Shown: positions 8,287-17,771 of the stretch, one piece after another | Layout of the letters: every line of letters begins with the position of its first letter | Position numbering within the stretch: the stretch's first letter is position 1 | Source: Chitinophaga niabensis | GTDB taxonomy: Bacteria > Bacteroidota > Bacteroidia > Chitinophagales > Chitinophagaceae | Assembly: GCF_039545795.1 (NCBI RefSeq) | Contig: NZ_CP154260.1 | Coordinates: 315,001-379,000, forward strand | DNA: 64,000 nt | Direction of reading: 5' to 3' | Translations under genes and position numbers: made by a program | The notes under the pieces: model-generated | What the model was told of the DNA's origin: nothing | Database searches by the model: none | The model's input: the letters and a program-made list of their open reading frames with translations, nothing else

Positions 8287-8676
8287 CTATTGCTGCCGGG
8301 CAGTATCTGCCGGCTGCCTGAGGGTAGTATCAATGGGTACGGTTTGTGTACTGTCTATACGGGTAGTATCTCTTGTTTTACCAGTCAGTATACTGTCAGC
8401 CTGCATAGCTGTAATTCGTACATTGGGTGCAGAGCGTTCCTGCTGCCTGGAGTTCATGCCAAGCCCCATCTTCTCCATATCTTTCCTTTCTTTTTTGCTG
8501 AACAGGTTCTGCGGATTCTTTTGCCTGCGAAGGCCTTCTTCAAAGCGGTACTCGGCACCCAGCCTGGGAGGCTGGTAAATACGTTCCTTTCGCTGAAATA
8601 CTCCTCTGCCACCGGAACAGCTATACAGCAGTAGTGTAATAAACAATATGGTTATTATCTGCAGAAGAAAACGCAT
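8287..8676 (-). CDS. small lipoprotein, unknown function
   Basis: The 129-residue product has a lipoprotein signal (MRFLLQIITILFITLLLYSC, lipobox LYSC with Cys20). A basic and Gln-rich middle (QRKERIYQPPRLGAEYRFEEG) and a Thr/Asp/Gln-rich tail with TxRxDSTQT-like stretches follow. No known domain was recognised. It is preferred over two overlapping plus-strand frames because only this one starts with a clean export signal. It converges on the cytochrome gene, sharing its terminator. Confidence 0.7.
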   Translation of the reverse strand: MRFLLQIITILFITLLLYSCSGGRGVFQRKERIYQPPRLGAEYRFEEGLRRQKNPQNLFSKKERKDMEKMGLGMNSRQQERSAPNVRITAMQADSILTGKTRDTTRIDSTQTVPIDTTLRQPADTARQQ

Positions 8677-8762
8677 GGTAAATGACTCTGTGGGTTTAAC
8701 GCATCTTCGGCCTGGTTTATTGTCTGAGGCCGGTATTCGCGTTTTTTTGTTATATTATATCC

Positions 8763-9038
8763 ATGTTGTTCGCTACACGCACAGTTTTTCGGTCCGTAAA
8801 CTCGGATCAAACGATCGAGTTCTATCCAGGCACGGAAGGTCATAAGTTTATATGGCAGTCTCCCAATGCCGATAAACAAGGTACCTACCGGTTTTTAAAA
8901 GACCAGCTGGAAATCTTATTCAATTATACGAGGGAGGAAACGTATGGTTTTACTATCCTTGAAGGAGAGGTGGATCTGGTTATCTCTTTCCGGTTAAGAG
9001 ACCGCTTTGGAAGAGAAACAGATTTTAGAAAAGTGTAG
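8763..9038 (+). CDS. hypothetical protein upstream of yjbQ
   Basis: This 91-residue protein has no recognised family. It reads as a compact beta-rich domain (TIEFYPGTEGHKFIWQSP, then YGFTILEGEVDLVISFRLRD) without signal peptide or membrane segment. It lies 13 bases before the yjbQ start and is probably co-transcribed with it. Overlapping shorter frames on both strands are less convincing. Confidence 0.55.
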   Translation: MLFATRTVFRSVNSDQTIEFYPGTEGHKFIWQSPNADKQGTYRFLKDQLEILFNYTREETYGFTILEGEVDLVISFRLRDRFGRETDFRKV

Positions 9039-9051
9039 GTACTTTTACAGC

Positions 9052-9474
9052 ATGAGAATATTCCAGCAGGCATTACGGCTGAAACAAAGGAACAGGGGCT
9101 TTCACCTGATCACTACTGAAGTCACCAGGGCTTTACCACAGATCAGTGAGTTGAAAACCGGCATGTGCCAGGTATTTATCAGGCATACCTCTGCTTCGCT
9201 TACCATCAATGAAAATGCAGATCCCACAGTGAGAATGGATTTTGAAACCTACTTCAATAAGGTGGCGCCGGAAGATGATCCGGATTACCTGCATAACTAT
9301 GAGGGATCTGACGATATGCCTGCACATCTTAAAGCTTCCTTGTTAGGCAGTTCTGTGCTTATCCCCATACATAATGGAAGGCTAGCCCTGGGCACCTGGC
9401 AGGGCATTTACCTTTGCGAACACAGGGATGCAGGAGGAGAAAGAGAACTGGTGATCACAGCATGGGGAGCATAG
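9052..9474 (+). CDS. yjbQ: YjbQ/UPF0047 family protein
   Basis: The 140-residue product begins at the ATG at 9052 (MRIFQQALRL); an in-frame extension to 9007 overlaps the previous gene and lacks family similarity. The family signatures are present: FIRHTSASLTINENADPTV, a DDMPAHLKASLLG segment, and GTWQGIYLCEHRD near the C-terminus. E. coli YjbQ shows weak thiamine-phosphate-synthase activity, but the physiological role of the family is unclear. Length and motifs are normal for the family. Confidence 0.92.
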   Translation: MRIFQQALRLKQRNRGFHLITTEVTRALPQISELKTGMCQVFIRHTSASLTINENADPTVRMDFETYFNKVAPEDDPDYLHNYEGSDDMPAHLKASLLGSSVLIPIHNGRLALGTWQGIYLCEHRDAGGERELVITAWGA

Positions 9475-9551
9475 CGCATTACAGGTATTTGATTAACGCT
9501 GAAAATTGTATATTTTTCTACCGCATGAATTTTCACGTTAAATAAACAGTA

Positions 9552-10691
9552 ATGGAAAGGCGCTCCTTTATAAAAAGCACAGGATTATTAGCTATGGGCG
9601 CAGGCCTTGCCGGCACAGCAGCCTTCGCAGCAGGCTTACCTGCTAATACACTGCCTAATTGGAAAGGCTTTAATCTCCTTGACTTTTTCTCACCTAAACC
9701 TGCCGGCACTGCTAATAAAACAACGGAAGATCACTTTCGCTGGATGCGTGACTGGGGCTTTGACTTCGTGCGTATCCCCGTAGCTTATCCCAGTTATCTG
9801 GCTTTTGACCGCAATAAACAGATCACCCCGGAGGAAGTATATAATATTGATGAGCAGCGGGTGGAAGAAATTGAAAAACTGGTAGTAATGGCCCATCGCT
9901 ACAATATGCATGTAAGCCTGAACCTTCACCGCGCACCGGGTTACTGCATCAATGCCGGGTTTCATGAACCCTACAATTTATGGAAAGATGAAGAGGCATT
10001 GAAAGCATTTTGCTTCCACTGGAATTACTGGGCAAAACGCTTTAAAGGAGTATCCGAAAAGAAGATCAGTTTCGATCTTTTAAATGAACCTGCTATGCGG
10101 GAGGATATGAATGATCAGCATTCAAAGATGAGTGCAGTACCAGGGGAAGTTTATCGTAAAGTAGCACAGGCGGCAGCAATTGCCATCCGTAAAGAAAACC
10201 CTTCCCGCCTGATCATTGCTGATGGCAATAATGTAGGTACATCTGTGATCCCTGAAATTGTAGATCTGGATATTGCCCAGAGTTGCCGGGGATACTATCC
10301 CGGGATAATATCCCATTACAAAGCCCCCTGGGCCAATAAAGATCCGGAAAACCTGCCGGAACCAAAATGGCCGGGGCAGGTTGGTAATGCATACCTGAGC
10401 CGTGAAATGCTGGAAAAACATTACCAACCCTGGATCGATCTCGTGAAAAAAGGAGTAGGGGTGCATTGCGGGGAATGCGGTTGCTGGAACAAAACGCCGC
10501 ATGCCGTTTTCCTGGCCTGGTTTGGTGATGTGCTGGATATCCTGCAAAGTAATAAGATCGGCTTCGGATTATGGGAGTTTAGTGGCGATTTTGGCGTGCT
10601 CAATTCCCGCAGAGCGGATGTGCAATATGAAGACTGGTATGGCCAAAAACTAGACAGGAAATTACTAACCCTGTTACAAAGGTCCATCTGA
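9552..10691 (+). CDS. Tat-exported glycoside hydrolase family 5 enzyme
   Basis: The 379-residue product carries a twin-arginine type signal (ERRSFIK, then an Ala/Gly-rich h-region ending AAFA). A GH5-like (beta/alpha)8 barrel follows: FDFVRIPVAYPSY, the HVSLNLHRAPGY strand, the acid/base motif LLNEP (Glu179) and the probable nucleophile Glu308 in VHCGECGCW. GH5 enzymes hydrolyse beta-linked glucans, mannans and related glycans. Cysteines flank the second glutamate (CGECGC), which is uncommon. The gene stands alone, about 3.8 kb upstream of the large glycan-use region and without its operator. Confidence 0.87.
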   Translation: MERRSFIKSTGLLAMGAGLAGTAAFAAGLPANTLPNWKGFNLLDFFSPKPAGTANKTTEDHFRWMRDWGFDFVRIPVAYPSYLAFDRNKQITPEEVYNIDEQRVEEIEKLVVMAHRYNMHVSLNLHRAPGYCINAGFHEPYNLWKDEEALKAFCFHWNYWAKRFKGVSEKKISFDLLNEPAMREDMNDQHSKMSAVPGEVYRKVAQAAAIAIRKENPSRLIIADGNNVGTSVIPEIVDLDIAQSCRGYYPGIISHYKAPWANKDPENLPEPKWPGQVGNAYLSREMLEKHYQPWIDLVKKGVGVHCGECGCWNKTPHAVFLAWFGDVLDILQSNKIGFGLWEFSGDFGVLNSRRADVQYEDWYGQKLDRKLLTLLQRSI

Positions 10692-10757
10692 TGCCTGAAC
10701 AGCAGTAAGCAAGCGTTAAAAAAATACACTATTGGCACAGGTAAAACCTGCAAAAAA

Positions 10758-10840
10758 CTGTCAAATTTTCAAGCCCCTTTCCCTCCTTCAATGTCAGTTT
10801 TTCAAAAAAATCTGACAAAATGTAATTGGCATACAAGTTG
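10758..10840 (+). promoter_or_regulatory. heat-shock promoter region, sigma-54-like -24/-12 with upstream repeats
   Basis: TTGGCATA at 10826-10833 and TTGAA from 10838 match the sigma-54 -24/-12 consensus (TTGGCAC-N5-TTGCW) with exact spacing between the GG and TG elements, though the usual C at -12 is A. Upstream lie CTGTCA (10758-10763), TGTCAG (10792-10797) and CTGACA (10812-10817); the last two form an inverted repeat. They could be an activator site. Transcription would start about 75 bases before groES. Confidence 0.5.
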
Positions 10841-10925
10841 AAAAGCGAAAAAAAACAATCTTGGCTTCTAAGATTGTGATTACCATATATGACTTTGTAT
10901 CTAATAAATTCAAAATCATACAACA

Positions 10926-11207
10926 ATGGCAAACAACCTAACAGCTACTCCACTACACGACAGGGTGATTGTTAAACCCTCCCAGGCAGAAGAGAAAACC
11001 AGCGGCGGCATTATCATTCCGGATACCGCAAAGGAAAAGCCACAGCGTGGCGTGATCGTTGCCGCAGGCCCCGGCAAAAAAGACGAGCCGGTGACTGTAA
11101 AAGCCGGTGACATGGTACTCTATGGGAAATATGCAGGCACAGAGGTACGCATCGGCGATGAAGACCTGCTTATTATGCGCGAGTCTGATATACTCGCTAT
11201 CATTTGA
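10926..11207 (+). CDS. groES: GroES co-chaperonin
   Basis: The 93-residue protein is a complete Hsp10: the N-terminal [20 protein letters not shown] strand and mobile loop, the [17 protein letters not shown] segment, and the C-terminal [17 protein letters not shown]. It caps the GroEL ring during ATP-driven folding in the cytoplasm. It lies 45 bases upstream of groEL in a groES-groEL-hsp20 unit behind a sigma-54-like promoter. Confidence 0.97.
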   Translation: MANNLTATPLHDRVIVKPSQAEEKTSGGIIIPDTAKEKPQRGVIVAAGPGKKDEPVTVKAGDMVLYGKYAGTEVRIGDEDLLIMRESDILAII

Positions 11208-11246
11208 TGACAGCCTTGTCAGATTTTATTTCAAACAAAAAATTAA

Positions 11247-12881
<1,635 letters not shown>

Positions 12882-12900
12882 AAAACATCTCTTAATAAAA

Positions 12901-12907
12901 AAGGAGG
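12901..12907 (+). promoter_or_regulatory. unusually strong Shine-Dalgarno before hsp20
   Basis: AAGGAGG lies four bases before the ATG at 12912. A near-perfect anti-16S match is atypical for this window, where most genes have no visible Shine-Dalgarno. The spacing is short; a second ATG at 12921 would give 13 bases. Confidence 0.6.
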
Positions 12908-12911
12908 AAAT

Positions 12912-13379
12912 ATGACTAACATGGTTAAAAAAGAAAACGGCCGCCAACCGGCCATCTTTGGAAGTGTTATTGATCAGGTCTTCCAAAGCAACCTGTCCCA
13001 TTTTTTAGATGACGATTTCTGGGGTTTCAATGGTAAGATACAACGGAATCAGGCCCCTGTGAACATCCGGGAAACAGAAAAAAGTTTTGAGCTGGAAATT
13101 TTGGCTCCCGGTTTCCAAAAACAGGATTTTCATCTCAATCTTGCAGGCAACACCCTTACTGTTTCCGGCGGGCAGGAACAGGAGAAAAAAGAAGAGAACA
13201 CAAACAATGGCTGGATCAAACAGGAATTTAAGAAAATGTTTTTCAGCCGTGACTTTACCATTGATGATTCCATTGAGGCCGGAGGTATCTCTGCCAGGTA
13301 CGAAAACGGGATCTTGTACCTGACACTTCCCAAAAGCCAAAAAGCGCAGCAGCTGTCGCGTGTTATTGAGATCAGCTAA
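12912..13379 (+). CDS. Hsp20/alpha-crystallin small heat-shock protein
   Basis: The 155-residue product has a short N-terminal arm and an alpha-crystallin domain from about residue 48 (VNIRETEKSFELEILAPGF) through FHLNLAGNTLTVSGGQE. The signature ISARYENGILYLTLPK and a terminal VIEIS tail follow. Small heat-shock proteins hold denaturing proteins in a refoldable state and pass them to chaperones, which fits its place 30 bases after groEL. A perfect 13-bp stem terminator follows. Confidence 0.95.
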   Translation: MTNMVKKENGRQPAIFGSVIDQVFQSNLSHFLDDDFWGFNGKIQRNQAPVNIRETEKSFELEILAPGFQKQDFHLNLAGNTLTVSGGQEQEKKEENTNNGWIKQEFKKMFFSRDFTIDDSIEAGGISARYENGILYLTLPKSQKAQQLSRVIEIS

Positions 13380-13390
13380 TGCTTATTTAC

Positions 13391-13418
13391 AGCAAAGGAG
13401 GGCTTGCCCTCCTTTGCT
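13391..13418. terminator. hairpin terminator after hsp20
   Basis: Arms AGCAAAGGAGGGC (13391-13403) and its complement (13406-13418) pair perfectly around a two-base loop. The following T-run is weak. Confidence 0.7.
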
Positions 13419-13485
13419 GATCTTATGTTTTCCCGCGGCATGTGCCATCGGCCTTAACATCCTGCCGCCGGTAAGCGCAGCTTCT

Positions 13486-13493
13486 TACCTTTG
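13486..13493 (+). promoter_or_regulatory. -7 promoter element
   Basis: TACCTTTG matches TAnnTTTG and places transcription start near 13500, which favours translation from ATG 13517 over the earlier possible start at 13493. Confidence 0.45.
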
Positions 13494-13516
13494 TGCTACA
13501 CATCAATGACCGGTTT

Positions 13517-13804
13517 ATGAAGAATACTTTTTGCATTGTACTTTATATCAGAACCCTAAATGGACTGGAAACTTTTGGCAGATTTTATTTAGGAACTGAC
13601 AGGCAGATGGCATATACATTGTTTAATACCCTGAAAGGCAAACCGGATATTGATGAATCCCAGGTACTCTCTATAGGATTGATTGAATCGCGTGATGAAT
13701 TACCGCTCAACGTAAAAATAATCGGCTGCACATTAAATGAATTGACGGAGAATTGCCGCATCATCACCAGGGAAGTATTTAAGCTGTTCAACCTAAAAGA
13801 GTAA
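13517..13804 (+). CDS. hypothetical protein
   Basis: The 95-residue product (MKNTFCIVLYIRTLNG...) is a small alpha/beta protein without signal peptide or recognised domain. It has a strand-helix pattern: TFCIVLYIRT, TFGRFYLGTDRQMAYTLFN, QVLSIGLIESRDELP, and a C-terminal helix. The gene has a plausible -7 element. Downstream, in the same frame but past its stop, is an acyltransferase remnant to which it shows no resemblance. Confidence 0.6.
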   Translation: MKNTFCIVLYIRTLNGLETFGRFYLGTDRQMAYTLFNTLKGKPDIDESQVLSIGLIESRDELPLNVKIIGCTLNELTENCRIITREVFKLFNLKE

Positions 13805-14050
13805 TACAAGCGCTTTAAGGAAATAATTCTTGCGCTGGAACAAAACGCCGGGGTCTACTCCCGCCCATCCAAAACCCACTACCTCATTCAGCACGTGATA
13901 CAGCCATTGTTTGCAAAAATGGGTATTGAACCTAAAGGGGAACTGATGTTCCTGTTATGTTGGGCAGGAACTATTCTGGCTGCATTTATTTTATACAAAA
14001 CAGTGGAAGAACCTTTTTTAAGGCTTAGGCAAAGAATCTCTGGTATCTAA
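13805..14050 (+). pseudogene. C-terminal remnant of an acyltransferase-3-type membrane protein
   Basis: The frame directly after the stop of the previous gene stays open for 81 codons with no usable start. It reads like the end of an acyltransferase family 3 protein: NAGVYSRPSKTHYLIQH, then a hydrophobic helix (LMFLLCWAGTILAAFILY), then TVEEPFLRLRQRI. That last sequence matches the conserved 'VE-P' tail typical of that family. The rest of the protein (about 300 residues) is missing. Probably a decayed fragment left by deletion. Confidence 0.55.
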
Positions 14051-14304
14051 ATCTCCAACAACTCGCAAGGGCCAACTTTCAAAAACTCTGCAATAGCAAA
14101 CAACTCGTCCAGGTGTGGCTGGCGGGAGTTTGTAGCCCAGTAAGATACGGTTTGCGGGGCGATCTGTAAATAATGGGCTAATTCCTTAGCAGTCCTATGT
14201 TTTAAGGCAAGCATTGCTTTTATACGATTATATCTGCGGTGCTTATAGGCATGATGGCACAAATATAAAGAGATGAAAATTATCACTTCTTGAAGGGAAA
14301 ACAT
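14047..14304 (-). CDS. small XRE-like HTH regulator (start uncertain)
   Basis: The C-terminal 55-60 residues form a Cro/CI-type HTH: NRIKAMLALKHRTAKELAHY, then LQIAPQTVSYWATNSRQP, then LDELFAIAEFLKV. The first 25 residues (MFSLQEVIIFISLYLCHHAY) look untranslated. A TATATTTG -7 element on the minus strand lies inside them, and no ATG precedes helix 1 in frame except the one at 14304 and an internal ATG at 14214 that would cut helix 1. The gene may use the long start, an unusual start, or be damaged. It lies next to an acyltransferase remnant. Confidence 0.65.
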   Translation of the reverse strand: MFSLQEVIIFISLYLCHHAYKHRRYNRIKAMLALKHRTAKELAHYLQIAPQTVSYWATNSRQPHLDELFAIAEFLKVGPCELLEI

Positions 14305-14447
14305 ACGATAAGTGTATAAATGCTATCATTTGTGTGTTAATATAATTGCTGGTGTTTTTTCAATCATATATTATGATTTAAATTCCCCCAAAAAAACTTT
14401 ACCACTTCCCCACTTTCCTATAAATAATTCATTTAAATGAGTATTTT

Positions 14448-14461
14448 CGGGTACGTTACCG
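14448..14461 (+). promoter_or_regulatory. LacI-type operator A
   Basis: CGGGTACGTTACCG is an imperfect palindrome centred on a CpG (CGG..AC|GT..CCG). It directly follows a TATTTT -7-like box and lies 32 bases before the Nramp-like gene. It is one of seven related sites in the window. Confidence 0.75.
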
Positions 14462-14493
14462 AAATCTTCATTCCACCCATCATTTCTTAAAAT

Positions 14494-15726
14494 ATGGCAG
14501 ATCAGAAACAATCAAACATCCTCTCCTGGCTCAAAGGCCTCGGCCCTGGATTAATCATCGCCGCGCTTGTTTTCGGGCCCAGTAAAATGACTATCACCTC
14601 TAAATTAGGTGCCAACTACGGCTTTGATCTATTATGGATCATTGCGGTAGCCATCTTCTTTATGGTGATCTTCACCAACATGTCTGCCCGTATTGGATAT
14701 GCTACGCAACAATCTCTTTTGAGCAGCATTAAAGCACGTTGGGGAAAAGGAGTGGGGATCATTATTGGTATAGGTGTTTTCCTGGTCTGTACCTCCTTCC
14801 AGGCAGGGAATTCAGTTGGAGTAGGAGTTGCCATGGCTGAATTAACACACACTTCTACCACGCCATGGATCATTGCCTTTAATATTATAAGCATTGCACT
14901 CCTCTTCTTCAGGGCCTTCTATAAAGTATTGGAATGGCTGATGATTGCCTTGATAGGATTGATGTTACTGTCTTTTATTGTAACCGTTTTTATGATCAAC
15001 CCTGATCTGCAGCAAACAGCCGCTGGTTTCATTCCTTCCATACCGGAAGGCTCACAGGGCCTCGTGATCGCCTTTATGGCTTCCTGCTTTTCTATCGTAG
15101 GGGCATTCTACCAATCTTACTTGGTACAGGAAAGAAGACGGATCCGTGGGCTGCAGCCAAACCAGGCGGAGCCCAGGAGAAGAAGCGACAGCGTCACCGG
15201 TATCATCATCCTGGGTTTCATGAGCGCCATCGTTTTGATCTGTGCTGCAGCTATCCTGCATCCCAGGAATATAACGGTAAATACAGCATCGGATATGTCC
15301 CTGGCCCTGGAACCACTTTTTGGTAGTTACGCCTCCGGTTTATTCCTGATTGGTTTATTTGGCGCCTCTTTCTCTTCTATTATCGGTAATGCAGGAGTAG
15401 GCGGGCTTTTATTAGGTGATGCCTTAGGCTACGGCAACAATTTCAGTGCAAAGAGCATCCGCTTCTTCATAGCACTGGTAATGCTGGCCGGGGCCATAAT
15501 CGCAATCGCATTCGGAAAGCTGCCGCTGGAGCTGATAGTGTTTGCACAAAGTGTAACAATTTTCGTTGTGCCCGTAGTAGGGATTGCTATGTACCTCATC
15601 GCTAATGATGAAAAGATCATGGGGAAGGACAAGAACAGTGCCTTCGTAAAAGTAGCCGGTGCATTAGGTTTACTGGTTATCCTCGCACTGGCCATCATCA
15701 ATTTTAAAGACATCTTTTTGAAATAA
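14494..15726 (+). CDS. Nramp-fold transporter lacking the metal-site motifs
   Basis: The 410-residue protein has about eleven membrane helices and overall Nramp (SLC11/LeuT-fold) similarity (GLGPGLIIAALVFGPSK at the start of helix 1, and a Gly-rich GNAGVGGLLLGD helix). The canonical TM1 metal-binding motif DPGN is replaced by GPSK (residues 28-31). The TM6 MPH motif region reads GAFYQSYLV (203-211), so Asp, Asn and Met ligands are all absent. It is unlikely to move Mn or Fe in the usual way. As first gene of a LacI-operator-controlled unit with an epimerase, a DapA-like enzyme and an M20 hydrolase, it may import an organic substrate of that pathway; this is inference. Confidence 0.85.
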   Translation: MADQKQSNILSWLKGLGPGLIIAALVFGPSKMTITSKLGANYGFDLLWIIAVAIFFMVIFTNMSARIGYATQQSLLSSIKARWGKGVGIIIGIGVFLVCTSFQAGNSVGVGVAMAELTHTSTTPWIIAFNIISIALLFFRAFYKVLEWLMIALIGLMLLSFIVTVFMINPDLQQTAAGFIPSIPEGSQGLVIAFMASCFSIVGAFYQSYLVQERRRIRGLQPNQAEPRRRSDSVTGIIILGFMSAIVLICAAAILHPRNITVNTASDMSLALEPLFGSYASGLFLIGLFGASFSSIIGNAGVGGLLLGDALGYGNNFSAKSIRFFIALVMLAGAIIAIAFGKLPLELIVFAQSVTIFVVPVVGIAMYLIANDEKIMGKDKNSAFVKVAGALGLLVILALAIINFKDIFLK

Positions 15727-15736
15727 AACAGCAATA

Positions 15737-16744
15737 ATGGAAAAGATCTATCAGGCCATGTTAGCGCCTTCAGATGCATTGGTGAATGATATCGCCAAAA
15801 TAGAAGGAGATATCATTTTGTTAGGCGTTGGCGGCAAAATGGGCCCTGCTATGGCCAAGCTGGCAAAAGCGGCTGTAAATAAAGCCGGCATCAATAAAAG
15901 GATTATCGGTATCTCGCGTTTCTCAGAGAATGGATTGCAGGCAGAACTAAACGGTTTAGGCATTAAAACCATCGCGGCCAATCTGTTGAATGATGAAGAA
16001 TTACAAAACCTCCCCACTGCAAAAAACGTGATCTACCTCGCAGGCCAGAAATTCGGCACCACGGGCAAAGAATCCTACACTTGGGCAATGAACACTTACC
16101 TGCCCGGAAGAGTAGCAGAAAAATACAGGGATTCCAGGATAGTGGCTTTCTCCACCGGCAACGTTTACCCGCTCTCCCCTGTAATAAAAGGCGGAATGAC
16201 GGAAGAGGATCCTGCTGCTCCCTTAGGCGAATATGCCCAATCCTGCCTGGGCAGGGAAAGAATGTTCCAGTATTTCTCTTCTCTGTACGGAACACCTTTA
16301 TGTATCTACCGGCTCAATTATGCAAATGATGTGAGTTACGGTGTACTGCTGGAAATAGCAAAAGCCGTGAATGAACAACGGGAGATTGATCTGCGCATGG
16401 GCCATGTGAATGTGATCTGGCAGGGCGATGCGAATGAGATCGCTATCCGCGCATTACTGCATTGTTCCACCCCTGCAAAGTTGCTGAATGTATCAGGCCC
16501 GGAAACAGTACCCGTTCGCTGGCTGGCGGCTGAATTTGGCAAGAGGCTCAATAAACAGCCCATCCTGGCGAATGAGGAACAGCCGGATGCATTGCTGAGC
16601 AATTCAGCAGAATGTTTCAAACTCTTCGGTTATCCGCAGGTAACGCTCAAGCAAATGATAGACCTCATTGCTGAATGGGTGGTAACCGGCGGTAAAACTT
16701 TGAATAAACCAACGCATTTCCAGGAGAGGGAAGGAAATTTCTAA
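15737..16744 (+). CDS. NAD-dependent epimerase/dehydratase-family protein
   Basis: This 335-residue extended-SDR-like protein has a dinucleotide-binding GVGGKMG (30-36), the strand VIYLAG and the VAFSTGNVYP segment typical of epimerases. The catalytic YxxxK is altered: EYAQSCLGRE places Cys where Lys is expected. The active site is therefore atypical, and the protein may catalyse a different oxidation or reduction, or bind its ligand only. It lies 10 bases after the Nramp-like gene and 16 before the DapA-like gene, so it almost certainly acts on the same compound. Confidence 0.82.
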   Translation: MEKIYQAMLAPSDALVNDIAKIEGDIILLGVGGKMGPAMAKLAKAAVNKAGINKRIIGISRFSENGLQAELNGLGIKTIAANLLNDEELQNLPTAKNVIYLAGQKFGTTGKESYTWAMNTYLPGRVAEKYRDSRIVAFSTGNVYPLSPVIKGGMTEEDPAAPLGEYAQSCLGRERMFQYFSSLYGTPLCIYRLNYANDVSYGVLLEIAKAVNEQREIDLRMGHVNVIWQGDANEIAIRALLHCSTPAKLLNVSGPETVPVRWLAAEFGKRLNKQPILANEEQPDALLSNSAECFKLFGYPQVTLKQMIDLIAEWVVTGGKTLNKPTHFQEREGNF

Positions 16745-16760
16745 CAAGGAATAATTAATT

Positions 16761-17771
16761 ATGGCACAATTAAAAGAACATATCAAAGCCCTGGTGCAAA
16801 AAGGCGCTTTCATCCCGGCACATCCGCTGGCGCTGAATGAAGATCTTTCTATAGATGAAAAAAGCCAGCGCAGGCTCACCAGGTATTATATGGCCAGTGG
16901 GGTGGATGGTATTGCTGTAGGGGTACACACTACGCAATTTGAAGTCCGTCAGCCGGAATTTAACTATCTTGAACCGGTATTAAGGATGGCTGCGGAAGAG
17001 GTGGGAGATAAGCCCCTCATTAAAGTTGCCGGGATCTGCGGCCCATTGGAAAGTGCAGTGAAAGATGCGGAACTGGCTTTGAAATACGGGTACGATTTGG
17101 GCCTGTTGAGCATGGGTGGTTTGCAGAATGCCACGGAGCAGGAATTAATTGAAAGAACAAAGGTGATTGCAGAGATGATCCCCGTTTTCGGATTTTACCT
17201 GCAACCTGCTGTTGGTGGCCGTGTGCTGAGTTATGATTTCTGGAAGGCTTTTGCTGCTATCCCCAATGTGCAGGCCATTAAAGTGGCTGCTTTCAACCGC
17301 TACCAGACCCTGGATGTGGTAAGGGCTATTGCTGATACGGATATCATACTTTACACGGGTAATGATGATAATATAGTGGCGGACCTGGTAACGCCTTACC
17401 GTTTTGGCGAAAAGGAAAAACGGTTCACTGGAGGGTTGCTGGGGCATTATGCAGTTTGGACGCATAAGTCTGTAGAACTGTTCCGCCGGATCAGGGAGGG
17501 GCATACAGATCTGGATACACTGCTGGCTACCGGCATAGAGGTAACAGATATGAATGCGGCTATCTTTGATCCTAAAAATGCATTTAAAGGATGTATTGCC
17601 GGTATTCATGAAGTATTGAGGAGGCAGGGCCTGATGAAAGGTATCTGGTGCCTGAATCCCCATGAGCAGCTTTCTCCGGGGCAGGCTGAAGAAATTACCA
17701 GGGTGATGAATGCATACCCGCACCTGGTGGATGATGAATTTGTGAAGAAATTCTTAGAAACTGACCATTGA
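16761..17771 (+). CDS. dihydrodipicolinate synthase/N-acetylneuraminate lyase family protein
   Basis: The 336-residue product is a class I aldolase-type (beta/alpha)8 barrel: the Schiff-base lysine is Lys174 in AIKVAAFN and the catalytic tyrosine Tyr146 in FGFYLQPA. The usual GGTTGE-like phosphate/carboxylate loop reads GVHTTQFE, a variant seen in DapA-like proteins of sugar-acid pathways. It is about 40 residues longer than DapA. Members cleave or form bonds with pyruvate or dehydrate keto-sugar acids. It overlaps the start of the M20 gene by four bases. Confidence 0.85.
   Translation: MAQLKEHIKALVQKGAFIPAHPLALNEDLSIDEKSQRRLTRYYMASGVDGIAVGVHTTQFEVRQPEFNYLEPVLRMAAEEVGDKPLIKVAGICGPLESAVKDAELALKYGYDLGLLSMGGLQNATEQELIERTKVIAEMIPVFGFYLQPAVGGRVLSYDFWKAFAAIPNVQAIKVAAFNRYQTLDVVRAIADTDIILYTGNDDNIVADLVTPYRFGEKEKRFTGGLLGHYAVWTHKSVELFRRIREGHTDLDTLLATGIEVTDMNAAIFDPKNAFKGCIAGIHEVLRRQGLMKGIWCLNPHEQLSPGQAEEITRVMNAYPHLVDDEFVKKFLETDH

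Noticed and set aside
8240..8634. Two plus-strand frames opposite the small lipoprotein gene
   Set aside because: Cys/Leu/Phe-rich products without a start signal, overlapping a terminator; the minus strand has a proper lipobox.
14305..14447. Possible small RNA or tRNA in the AT-rich gap before the Nramp-like gene
   Set aside because: No cloverleaf, conserved RNA motif or terminator could be seen; only operator A and a -7-like box are supported.
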